Below, in pieces: positions 50,065 to 61,244 of a stretch of DNA of 64,000 nucleotides. The stretch is taken from positions 42,892,962 through 42,956,961 of the forward strand of contig OU862928.1 of assembly GCA_917880885.1 (NCBI GenBank), in the 5' to 3' direction. Each line of letters starts with the position of its first letter. Within the stretch, counting starts at the first letter, position 1. The notes below the pieces were generated by a model. It was given only the letters and a program-made list of their open reading frames with translations. It was not told the DNA's origin and searched no databases. Origin of the DNA: Limnephilus marmoratus (taxonomy: Eukaryota > Arthropoda > Insecta > Trichoptera > Limnephilidae). The position numbers and the translations under genes are program-made.

Positions 50065-50864
50065 TAAAGACTGGATTATATGCAAATGCATATTTGCATA
50101 TGCATTTGCATATTTAGACCCTTTTCAGTGGTAGTTGCATATTTTAGCAAAAAAATTGAGATCTTGCATATTTACGCTCGATCTCCTTCATCGTTCACAT
50201 AGTGACACTATAAATGTCAGATGGCTATATGCGCGGCTAGTGAACTTATCACCCCACGACTAGTGAAAACGTTTGGAATGGCGTTGAATGAATCTACTCA
50301 GGTTATGAAGAAAATTCGTCTTATGAATTCCTCGTTGCCAAAGCTATTCCCGCGTAAACTCAAAGAAAAATTTGAAAACTTACTGAACAATAACCCAGGG
50401 TTTGAACCCTTGTGCCAAATTGATAGCTTCATCAACGGGGCAGGTGAAATTTTGCCCGGCAAAATAAGTTCAAAATTCACACCCAAATTTAAATTCTGTC
50501 CAGTCACATCAATAGACGTAGAACGCTCCCTTTTCCGCTTACAAAAATATGTAAAGCGATCGTAGACACAATTTGTTTACAGAACATTTAGAACAGTACT
50601 TAGTCATATACGTTTTTAAAGGTAAATTGTAAATTCCATTGTTAAATACATTTTGTAATTGATATTTTCGAAAATACGATTGTTATCCTTGGGAACTAAT
50701 AGCTTACTAAAATAAAAAATACTTAAAAATATGACTTCCTGTATTATTTCATGTTGCATATTTTGGCCCTTTTCATGAATTTTCGTGCATATTTTAGCTA
50801 TTTTTATTGCATATTTGCATGCATATTTTGGGCTTTTTGTTGTTGCATATAATCCGGTCTTTAC
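50065..50864 (+). mobile_element. hAT element, internally deleted
   Basis: Ends TAAAGACTGGATTATATGCA and, inverted, TGCATATAATCCGGTCTTTA. ATATTAC flanks both ends (50058-50064, 50865-50871), a 7-8 bp duplication. The subterminal DNA is full of gcatattt motifs on both sides, a usual transposase-binding arrangement. It contains the frame at 50221-50565. Confidence 0.78.
50221..50565 (+). pseudogene. hAT transposase C-terminal piece
   Basis: 114 codons. The last part FKFCPVTSIDVERSLFRLQK matches the hAT dimerisation-domain signature (P.TS..VERSFS). The DDE core and the zinc-finger BED region are missing. The start codon lies inside the element. This is a deletion derivative, although the remaining frame is intact. 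Whether it is expressed cannot be told. Confidence 0.65.
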
Positions 50865-51344
50865 ATATTACCATTAAATTGGAGAAGGGATATGAAATAA
50901 AACAAATAATTTTCCCATCAAAGTGTTTTTTTTTCCATCACATTTCCATAATATGTATATACCTAAATCAATCAAACAAAGCATAACATTTAATCAGATG
51001 ACTGCGTGCTTAAAATAAAATGTGCTAATTGCTTGAAAATTGGCATCGCATATCAAAACAAATAATTATTGAAATCACTAACCAACTCTCGACAATACCG
51101 CCACCCATACTTCATTACAATAACATACAAATGGAGGATAGACTGTAAGCTGTTTCATTCCACATACAAATTCAGTGGCTCAGATGGTCTGGGAGTTATC
51201 AGTATAAGTTTAGTCTGACAAATAAATGTAGAAAAAATAAAGGGGGTTTCAGAACAAAACGTTTCTTCATCCAGGATTGGTTCTGAATAATTTTCATCTT
51301 AGAATGATGCCGAATTTGTAATTATTGAAGTGCTAATCGTAGAA

Positions 51345-51590
51345 ATTACATTATGGCAACACCAAGATGCTATAAAGGTTAAATAAATTACATTATGGCA
51401 ACACCAAGATGCCATAAAGGTTAAAGCAATTACATTACGGCAACACCAAGATGCCATAAAGGTTAAAGTAATTACATTAAGGCAACACCAAGTTACTATA
51501 AATTTAAAGAAATTACATTATGACAACAAGATGCCATAAAGGTTAAATAAAGTAAAATATTACGGCAACACCAAGATGTAAATTAAAAAA
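51345..51590. repeat. 42-bp tandem repeat, about six copies
   Basis: attacattatggcaacacca recurs at 51345, 51387 and 51429 with exact 42-bp spacing, then with more changes up to 51590. Each unit has gatgccataaaggttaaa. Confidence 0.88.
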
Positions 51591-52394
51591 AAGTACTTTG
51601 GTGCGTAATATTTTTAACAATATGCATAAAATGGTGTTAAAAAATTAGCAGTATGTACTTCCGAAAGCAGTTGATTTTACATCATATTATTCTAAGGAAA
51701 TTTAATATTAGAGCTTGTTATTTTTGGGGGTTTGTAGGTAAGGTAATATAGTGGAAAGGTATTTTTTAAAGGAATGAATCAAATAAGCCATTTATTGTGT
51801 AGAATAGAAATAGTTAAATAAATGGCATGTGAAAGAAATGCGCATTTTCAGCAAAAATAAGCTAAGTATCCCATTTTTCCTATAAAACTCGAGATTCAAA
51901 CCTTTGCAACCAATGAATTATAATTTTTTTTTTTTTAAATTACAAAAATCGGTGTTGCCACAGTAATAATAAAAAAAATCTACCTTTTATTGTCAAATTG
52001 TATATTGAGAGGTTTTGGATTTCCAGTCTTTCTTCTATACAAAGTTAGGGGTTTGTTGTTTTGAGAAAATGTGTAGGCATTTCACAATTGCACAAGCCAA
52101 ATAATTATTAATAATTCCGAAAAAGCCTAGCATTATTATCAAAAATATTACAAAATTCAGTCATTCAAAAATAATGCAGTCTTAACTCACAGCAGCAATA
52201 TTTTCAGCATTTTAATAATGAGAATTAAAACAAAGCAGGTTTCATGTGCTGATCTTGAAGCAGAATTTTAAGAAGTGTAAAATTGGGGTATTTTGCAGAA
52301 ATTCAAATATAACATTGTCATAAAATTTTCTAATCAGCGCCATTTTGCTTTTTTCACATTTGAAAGTTCCCCAGTTCTCTTGTCCCCATTGAAC

Positions 52395-52945
52395 ATCAGG
52401 TGGTATTTCGGAAAACTGCCTCCTTCATGTCTCCTGGTTAAATATCCTTGTGAAAACAAAGGAATTGTTTTTTTTTGTAATTGTTTTCTGTTTACCAGAT
52501 AATATATCTTATTATTCATGAATATTACGTGATAATATCGTAAGAGGTTTTTGCAGTATAGCTAACTAACTAAAAAAAAATAAATGAAAAATCTCCCATT
52601 TTGGAAATAATTGTCAAAAAATATACCTAATCAAGCAAATATAAACGGATTTTATTATTTCTACACAAATCTGAATACATACCCACTAAACATGAAAAAC
52701 ACAATTCAAAGGAGTTTTCGAATAAATAAAGACCTTTATACTCATTTGAAAATGTAAAATATCGAATTTTTTGCCATTGAAAGGTGCCAGACCCGCAAAG
52801 TCATAGAAAATTCATAAAAAAAATAATACGAGTAGCTAGATTAATGAAATCAACGGTTACGTCAATAATGATATTGGCGCAAGCGATTCTGACCTTGTCC
52901 TTCATATAGTTTCTTTATACATAAGGATTAATATCGCATAAAAAA
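52395..52945 (+). repeat. Interspersed repeat R3, empty-site copy
   Basis: Counterpart of 15895-16860 without the 397-bp MITE. Begins ggtggtatttcggaaaact and ends tttctttatacataagg. Confidence 0.78.
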
Positions 52946-52994
52946 AAAATGACAGATTAAACGCCGATTCTAAATCAGGTTCAGTTTTTTATAC

Positions 52995-53372
52995 AGGGTG
53001 TTAAGGGACGTACTTGACTTACTCTAACCAGTGATTCCTGACATTATTTGGAGTAAAAAATGTAAATGAAATTTTGTTCTCCAATGACATTTTTGATGTT
53101 TTTTTTTCTTTTTTCTTCAAAAACACAAAAAAATGGTAGTTGTTGAACAGTTGGAGGCGGGGTAAGGGGTTCGTCGGACACCCGGCTGAGTGACCAGTGA
53201 CGACATGCGGAAGAATTTTTTTTTTTTTTGATTTTGAAGAAAAAAATTTTGAAAAAAAAAAAGTCATCAAAAAAAAAGTCACCGGAGACCAAAATTTCTT
53301 TTACATTTTTTACTTCAAATAATGTCAGGAATCACTGGTTAAAGTAAGTCAAATACGTCCTTTAACACCCTG
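52995..53372. mobile_element. Long-TIR MITE, 378 bp
   Basis: The ends CAGGGTGTTAAGGGACGTAC and its inverse continue as an inverted repeat for about 80 bp (ccagtgattcctgacattat, agtaaaaaatgtaaa). TATA flanks both sides (52991-52994, 53373-53376). The loop holds A- and T-rich runs. No gene. Confidence 0.85.
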
Positions 53373-53379
53373 TATAACT

Positions 53380-56079
53380 GCAATCAGCTAACAAGCATAA
53401 CTAAATAAAATTTGTGCTTTTTTTTTCTGATAACAATTTGTTCAAAAACTGAAACAGGCCTAGAACAGATAAACCAATAAAATGTAAAACATTACATTTG
53501 AAGTTCTGTGAAATGTCCCAACCTACGAAAAAGTTATAAAATACAAATTTCTACATTCATCCCAGCATACTCCGTCACGTGTCTTGAAATTATGTTTATT
53601 TTTTTTATCTACAAAGTCTATGAAAATAATCCATAAACAGTATTTATGTTATTTAACTTTTAAGGTGTTGAGCTAACTGCCTTACAAATCTATACAAGTT
53701 GAATAAAATATTGCCATTAGGGGGGAATCTTAAATAATATCAAAAAACAATAACGCTTGTGACATGCGAGGAATATAATATAATAAACATACATGCGTGT
53801 GACCTAAAGCTCGCCATATTACGCGTCTGCGACGACTGTTTGTCGAGTGATATTGAAAGATGTCCACTTATACCTATATATAATATTTCTTGTGTGTAAC
53901 AAGCTTTATATGCTTGAAAAATATTACCCCTTACTAATAAACGAGTTTAAATTTTACGCAATTGATAAACAATCTTCTTTTAACCCCCAGGCCTCGGACA
54001 CACTCTATTGGAAGGTCGGAAAATGTCCGATTTTCAATAAAATAAATTAATTATTTCTGAAAATATCCAAAAACTAAAAACAGTTTTTGAAAGATGATGA
54101 AATACATTTTCAAATGTTAACATTAGAAGTAAACATATTATTTTTGAAATATTAAAAATATTAATGAAAACAAAAAAACAGTTTTAAAAATGGTTCACCT
54201 TACGTTTTATTATATACGTACATAATTTACTTAGACAAGTGTATTATAAACGTTATTGTCAGCTCACTTTTTTGTGATTCCAGAAAAATTTTGTTAATTA
54301 AAAATCACAAAATTTTATAGATTTTCTTGTATTGCAGTCGGAAACTTTGGTTTCATAGAGCTTGCACATTTTAATTTTTCTGTTGTTAACTGTCTAGATT
54401 CGAATAATATAAAGCATGGAGTTTTCTCTTTCTAACACCGTTTAAATCACATTTCTCACAATAGCAGTAAAGGAGATACAATGATTTCTATAAGACCTAT
54501 TTGAGCTGTTTCGAAAAGCGAATAAATTAGCCTGAGGGTTAACTTATATTAATGGTTGTTTATCAGTTGGATAAAATTTAAAACACATTTATTAGTGTTT
54601 ACATACTACCTTATGTGTGTACAACACATTTAAATAAAGTTATCTATTTTTTATGTTAAAAAAGGGGAAAAAAATATGCAATAATTACCAATATTATTAA
54701 AATGCATTTGAGGTATTGCTAATTGATGCATTGCGTTTATCATCACATCTTTAAATATTGAAAATTAAATATTATAGTGCCACGGCATGTAAAAAAAAAA
54801 CAACAATTTAACAAAAAGTGAAGAACTAAAAAATACAAACTGCTTCATATTATAATGATGCATAATTGTAAAAATTAGTACATTATATATTTTTTAATTA
54901 ATTTATTCATAAATATAAACTCTTTTTGTTAAAATTCTGGGGAAAACTTTAAACACAATATTTCATAGTAATATTATTTTTGTATAAATTATTGAAATCT
55001 AATAAAAATACATTTAATAATAAAATGTGTTTCTTTTAGACGGATTTTTGATTTTGTAAAATAATTTAAACCAAAACATTTTGAAAGGACGGATAAAACC
55101 AAAAAATTGTGAATGCAGTTGAATGCATTAAACAAAATATTATTGTATGTACCTACACCAGTTTGAATCAAAAATTACAAACCAAACAGTTAAATAATTA
55201 CATAAAATATTTATTTTAAAATAAAATTACAAGCTTACTTAATACACACTTTATGCCATATGTATGTAAAAAATAAAAATAAAACTGGTAGTGATTATTA
55301 TGATTTTAATTTTTTTAAATCATTTTCAATGATTGAAAAAATTAAATAAAATTAAGCATGCGGTGGATAAAGATTCTAAATAATGTCAACAATGATGTTA
55401 TAATAATATTATTATTATAACTGAGTAAAAAACGTACAGTTAGGAGAGTACTGAAATAATATAATATTATTTTTTAAATCTAGCAGTCCTAACTTAATAA
55501 CCGTGCGTCTAGTAATTCTAAATCTAAATAATTCAACAAAGGAAAAATGCTTAGATAAATGTAAAATCTGCTTTTGTCTTGTTTCAATCATGTTTTTCAT
55601 GAGCTGGCAACATTTATCTATAATCAAAAGAAAGGATCAATTATTACCAAACTAGGTAAACACAATTTCTTCTAGTTGGTAACGAGGAGATACAAAGGAA
55701 AATGTACAAAATGTAGTGATTAAACATCGATACAGAGTATTCATTGTCTTAATAATTTAATCCATCAGAAATAAGTAAGTAAATCATCATAATACGCCTT
55801 TCAAAAGCTTTGTTTCTTTAACCTAGTCATTTTGAATCCTTGAAACTACCCAAGCAGTACTGCAGTTTGGCGTGCAGAATGCGAGTGAACAATACCAGCA
55901 GTTGCCCCTGACATAGCAGTGGGTGGTATGCCAATGAGTAAACAAAAGAAACAACCTAAAAATTATTACTTCTCGTAAAAATTCTATTTATCCAATTAGT
56001 CAAAAAGTTCAACAATCTGAATTTAGACGCACGGAATACATTCCCCGGAGAGATCTTGTGACAAATTAGTATTTAACAA
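53380..56079. other. AT-rich intergenic DNA, nothing recognised
   Basis: 2.7 kb between the MITE and the DDI1 3' end. It has no supported gene, inverted repeat or tandem array. It includes gtttttgaaagatgatgaaa-like text near 54080 related to 32090 (ttttcgaaaggcgatgaaat), probably a dispersed repeat. Confidence 0.45.
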
Positions 56080-56085
56080 TTTATT
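56080..56085 (-). terminator. Polyadenylation signal of DDI1
   Basis: aataaa on the minus strand, about 100 bp past the stop codon at 56187. Confidence 0.6.
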
Positions 56086-56186
56086 ATTATTACATGCTGA
56101 AACTTTTCAACAGTTGCAATTGTGCGACTCGAGCAGCGCCAGGTTGAAGGACGTCAGACCGTTGTGGAGGTAAGGTGTTGAGGAGG

Positions 56187-57491
56187 TCAGAAGCGCAGAG
56201 ACTTGGCTATCAAGGCTGCGGTAGCTTTTGATTTGTCTCCGTTATTGCGAGATAATTCTGTTTCCACCTGCTCTCTCGTGAATCCAAGCTTCATCAGTTC
56301 TTGTATCGTGCTCTCGTTGCTAGCTTGAGGTGTGGCAGACGTGGTCGGTTGATTCTCCGTACGTTTTAACGCTTCCCCTTGAAGGAGTAAGCTCTCGGCT
56401 ATTTCATCTTCCATAGTTGAAGTGCGAGGGAGTTCACCCTCGGCTAAGAAATGAGTTTCCGTTCCCGTCGTGCCAATTCGTAGAACATTCTTTTCCAAGT
56501 CGATATTGCACTGGTGGCGTTTTAGCATGTCTAGGCCCAGGATCATGTCCATTGGCTGTTCTTCCAAGACGGAGAATGAGGTAGTTAGGAAGACTTTGTC
56601 GATACGCATTTGCACCATGTGGATTCTGCCGATGATGCGTTGCACTCCCACACCTTTGGCGATTCCTGCCCATCTTGTATCCACTAGACGCATGATGTTG
56701 CATCGCTCCGCGCATGCTGAAGACATGATAGTTGTCTGTGCTCCCGAATCGATGAAAGCTTTGACAGGGAAACCGTTGACATGGCAATTGATGTACAACA
56801 TTACAACGGTTCCAAATGTCTCCGGATTATATTCCATGGCGGCCTCCATATTGGCTTCTATGTTCTTTTGTTTAATTTCCTCCGCAATGAGTCTTTGCGC
56901 TTCCGTATCGAAAGGATCGGCGTTCATCATTCTCAGCCTTTGTTGTTGGCGCTCAGCTCTAGCAGCAACCTGTTCTCTCAGGACCCCGGAAAACGTATCC
57001 AGGTTACCTGTTAACAGAGCGTCTGCCAGTCTTGAATTGTTCTGTTTTAACAAAGCCAATTGGTCAGGATTAGCCATGAACATGTCCCTTATCTTCTTGG
57101 GGTCGTCTTCAGCGCCAAAACTCGGGTTTTGTGTCTGTTGGTTTGAAGCGGCAGCTCCTGGGACTCTGATACTGCTGAAATCGAGTCCTGCCAGACCAGT
57201 AGGTGCTGGGGGAGACCTCGCCGTGGCTCTTCGAGCAGTAGGTGCTGGGGTATCATTGGAGGCAGAGTGCAGCATGTGCTGCAGCACGATAACGTCGCCA
57301 TCAGTCACTCCGTGCTCTTTCAGAGTTTTCTTTTCATCATTCAGAAGTCGTCCGTTGTGATTGAGCACGATCTCGCGGGCGGGGAAACCGGATTCCACTT
57401 CGCAGAATGCCTTGAAATTCTCCAATTCCAGATCTTCGGACACGTCCAACATGAAAATGTCGTCGGAGAGAGTCGTCACGGTTACCTTCAT
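56187..57491 (-). CDS. DDI1: DDI1-type proteasome shuttle and aspartyl protease
   Basis: 434 aa in one exon. Residues 1-75 form a ubiquitin-like domain (LVLN.NGRLL-type segment [20 protein letters not shown]). About 130-190 is the helical domain ([20 protein letters not shown]). About 225-350 is the retropepsin-like fold with the catalytic FIDSGAQ, D248, and the late ILGLDML. Residues 392-434 form a UBA domain ([15 protein letters not shown]). DDI proteins bind ubiquitin chains and the proteasome and, in animals, cleave NRF1-type transcription factors. All parts and the active Asp are present, so the protein should be functional. The gene has no intron, unlike its neighbours, and starts 406 bp from LTV1 on the other strand. 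It could be the native copy or an old retrocopy; no poly-A tract follows it. The insect orthologue is also called rngo in Drosophila. Confidence 0.95.
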   Translation of the reverse strand: MKVTVTTLSDDIFMLDVSEDLELENFKAFCEVESGFPAREIVLNHNGRLLNDEKKTLKEHGVTDGDVIVLQHMLHSASNDTPAPTARRATARSPPAPTGLAGLDFSSIRVPGAAASNQQTQNPSFGAEDDPKKIRDMFMANPDQLALLKQNNSRLADALLTGNLDTFSGVLREQVAARAERQQQRLRMMNADPFDTEAQRLIAEEIKQKNIEANMEAAMEYNPETFGTVVMLYINCHVNGFPVKAFIDSGAQTTIMSSACAERCNIMRLVDTRWAGIAKGVGVQRIIGRIHMVQMRIDKVFLTTSFSVLEEQPMDMILGLDMLKRHQCNIDLEKNVLRIGTTGTETHFLAEGELPRTSTMEDEIAESLLLQGEALKRTENQPTTSATPQASNESTIQELMKLGFTREQVETELSRNNGDKSKATAALIAKSLRF

Positions 57492-57897
57492 TGTTGATTA
57501 TTTAGCAACAGCGCGAGAACAACGAATGACATTTGTAGCGGACAACGAAACAGCGACCCGCGATGACAACAAAATAACAAATTCTACTCTATGGTACGAT
57601 AGCTCAGCAAAATAATCAAAACATCTGTAAATGACGACTTAAATAAAATAACAACGCAATTAAATGAAAAAAATAATTACCACATTTTGTTTACAATTTA
57701 AATACGCTGAAAACTGCGTAATATTAAAGTTTCCTAAATTAGTTTTACAGTTCCTACACTGAAAAATATTTAATCACCAGAAAAATAATTGTCTATGCTC
57801 CTTTACACATGGCGTGTGTCAAATACGGTCTGTTATTCTTCCGAGTGGCGAAAATAAATTAAGCACTCGTCTAAAACTTCTTTACTTATCTTTAAAC
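57492..57897. promoter_or_regulatory. Candidate bidirectional promoter, DDI1/LTV1
   Basis: 406 bp between the divergent start codons, with no repeats recognised. The LTV1 5' untranslated region must lie in its right part, because the LTV1 start codon is the last triplet of its exon. Confidence 0.6.
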
Positions 57898-60800
57898 ATG
57901 GTAAATATATTTAAATCATATAATTTTTCACATATCTACTTTGATTAAATCTCATGACATCAAGTAATTATGTCAGAAGTTGACATTTGTATTTTGAAAA
58001 TATCTGTCAATTTATTCGATAAATAATATTGAGTTTCGTTTGTTTTCAGCCGAAAGCCAAGAAGTTTATTGATCGCAAGAATGCGGTGACTTTCCACCTG
58101 GTGCACAGGTCGCAGAAGGACCCTTTGGCTGCTGATGAAAATGCTCCACAACACGTTTTGGTAGAGGCTGCTGAAAAACAACAGAAGGTTAGTTTGGGAA
58201 ATATTGAAATGACCTACATACTTCTCTTACATTTATTAATAATCCTTGCTAATGAGTTTATTGAAATGTTTTCAGGGAGATGTTGGCAACAGAAAGGAAG
58301 AGGAAAGAAAATGGGGTGTGTTCTTTGAAGATGAATACGATTACCTGCAGCATTTGAAGAATGTCCAGGAATCGTCCGTTTCGTGGGCTCCAGCAGTGGT
58401 TAGTCTTCTTTAACATTTGTTTTATTGCCTGTTAAAGATTAGAATTCTCAAAAAATTAATTCGCATTGATGGTTTAAATATGCCTGTAGAATTTTCAACG
58501 GAATCACTATTCGATTAACAAATTAATTCATCGGTTACTATTTAAAATACGTATCTTTAGTATTATTTAGTCAGATGACTCATACCCAAACATCCTGTAT
58601 TAATGTTGTAATCGTGGTTGCGTTATTCTTTAAGTGATTTCTATATTATATTAAAAAGATAGGTAAACATGTATAAGCCCACCTCACGGATAATACGGAA
58701 CATTTGTGTTGTCGAAGTTCGATACGGAGCGTTCCTTTTTTCATTATTAGACAATCATATCTGACATATGTCGGAAGTAGGTACCAACCTTATAAAATTA
58801 ATTCTCGTCAAAATAAAAACATAGTACCTACTTCGAATTATTACTAGTACTATATAGGTTGAGGTTTGAGGTTGACGGCTGACATTTGACAAAGACAAGT
58901 GACAGCGGCACAGTCATTTCTATGGGCGTATTCTATTCTATTCCTATTCCAATATAAACAACGTTCTAAAATATTACGGATTACAGATTACGGCACCGAC
59001 CTATTCTTATCGCTTATTCCTGTTATAAACGAGGCTTTAAGCTACGAAAGCCGCATGTCATCATAATTTAGATATACATCCCAGGTTTTGAATGGTTTAT
59101 TTGGCAAGCAGGGTTTGTCTTAACGGGTTTGTGTAATTATTCTAATACCTTTTTTCCATGTTCTTCTGTTATAAATACAAACTTGTCAATAATGCATTCA
59201 CTTCATAACATGAATAAATTAGTGTTTTATATGGCAATAATATTTTTTCTGTGATTGGCAGCATTAATTGATGATTGATTGTCTATGAAATTTAATACAA
59301 AAATGGCGTAGCGAAGTTCGTACACCGCGCAAGTAAAATAATTTTAACAAAATTAAAATGTAACATGCGTATTTTTTCATCTCCCCTGACATAAATACTC
59401 ACTTTTCATGATAATAAAGCTAAATCTTACGATATTGAACTGTTTGAATAAGAAATAGCAGAGTAAGACATAAATAATAAAAGATATTTGCAGTAGTGTC
59501 AAAATCCAGAGAGCAAATTGGGGAATAGATTTTGTACGGGCAAAACGCAGCCCGGTTTCCTCTTAAGGCAATAAGTAGGTATATTACCAGTAGGTACGAG
59601 GGTTGTCGAGAAGTACCCAACCTGACGTACTTCTGGTGGTTGTTGCTTTAAAAAAAATTATGGTAGAAAGCACCAACCTTGTAAGGCTTAAGTTTCAAGT
59701 TTTAAGGCGCTACGTTGTTTAGTGTTTTTTTGGGAGGCATCAATAGCGAACCCTCTCAGTTCATTTGTAAACATGGAAAAATTGGTTATTGTTATGTGAT
59801 ACAAAACTTTCGTTTGAAAGGTCTAAGTCCAACCAATACCGAAGTCGAGCTTAGATCCTACTCTGGGAGAGTCTGCTCCTTTGTTTACAACAAAAAATAT
59901 TGGGTGGCAGAGTTTAAAGAAGGACGTACGAGCTGCCGAGACGAACATCGCAGTGGTTGACCAAATGAGGTGACCACGCCAGAAAATGTAAAGAAAATCC
60001 ACAAAATGGTATTGAATGACCATCGATTGAAAGTGTGAGAGCTAGCAGACACAGTAGGCATTTCAAAAAGGGCTGTACATCGCAAATTGACTGAATATTT
60101 GGCAATAAGAAAGCTGTGCACAAGATGGCTGCCGCGTTTGCTTGCAATGGAACAAAAACAGCTTCGTAAGGATGTTTCAATCGAGTGTTTGGCGATGTTT
60201 AACAGCAATAAAGCCGAGTATTTGCGTCGATTCATAACCACGGATAAAATATGGGTCCATCACTTCATACCTGAGACAAAGAAACAGTCAAAGCAATGGA
60301 CTAAAAGGGGAGAATCATCTGCAAAAAAAGAAAAAACAGTTTCATCTGCAGGCAAGGTCATGGCATCAGTTTTTTGGGATGCTCATGGGAAAATTTTTAT
60401 TGATTATCTTTAATAAGAAAAAACAATCAACGGCGAGAATTATGCGAGCTTATTGCTGCATTTGAGTGATGAAATTAAGAAAAAGCAGCCGCATTTGGCG
60501 AAAAAGAAAGTGTTGTTTCATCAGCAGAATGCACCAGTTCACACATCCGTTATCCCGATGGCCAAAATCAATGAATTAAAGTTCGAATTGCTTCCTCAAG
60601 CACCCTATTCGCCAGATTTAACCCCCTCGGATTATTTTATTTATCCAAACTTGAAAAAATGGCTCGGTGGTAAAAGATTGGCCAACAATGAAGAGGTGGA
60701 ATCTGCGGTTAATGACTATTTTGAGGCGCTCGATGGTTCTCACTATAAACAGGGCATCGAAGCTATTGAACAACGCTGGAAAAAGTATGTCGAGCTGAAA

Positions 60801-61209
60801 GGAGACTGTTCATAAAACACAAAAAAAAATTCCAAATTTTTTGTGTTTTCTTAGTTAGGTCGGGTACTTCTGGGACAACCCTCGTAGCTATGTCATCTGG
60901 TTTAATTGAATATTTATTATATTTAGGACCCATCCAAGCCACAGCCCGTGAAGCCAGTAAAAGCCAAGAAGAATGTCCGCCTCAACCTGCCAAGTTCCGT
61001 GTTTGCCTCAGAAGTTGAAGAAGATGTTGGACTCCTCAATAAAGCAGCTCCGCAGTCAGGTAACAATTCATCGCATATTGATCTATGAAAATAAAATGGT
61101 TAACAACCCAAAATTATGTTTCTTAAAAATATTGTTTGCCCAAATTCACCAAAGTTCTCACAGACATATTCACGTAGAGACTTAGGCTTGAGCTTTCCAG
61201 ATTACCGGC

Positions 61210-61244
<35 letters not shown>

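Noticed and set aside
56470..57360. 296-codon frame on the plus strand opposite DDI1
   Set aside because: Antisense shadow of the DDI1 coding exon; no independent family signal.
56187..57491. Endogenous retrovirus protease
   Set aside because: The retropepsin-like domain is flanked by ubiquitin-like and UBA domains, the DDI1 architecture; no gag or pol is nearby.
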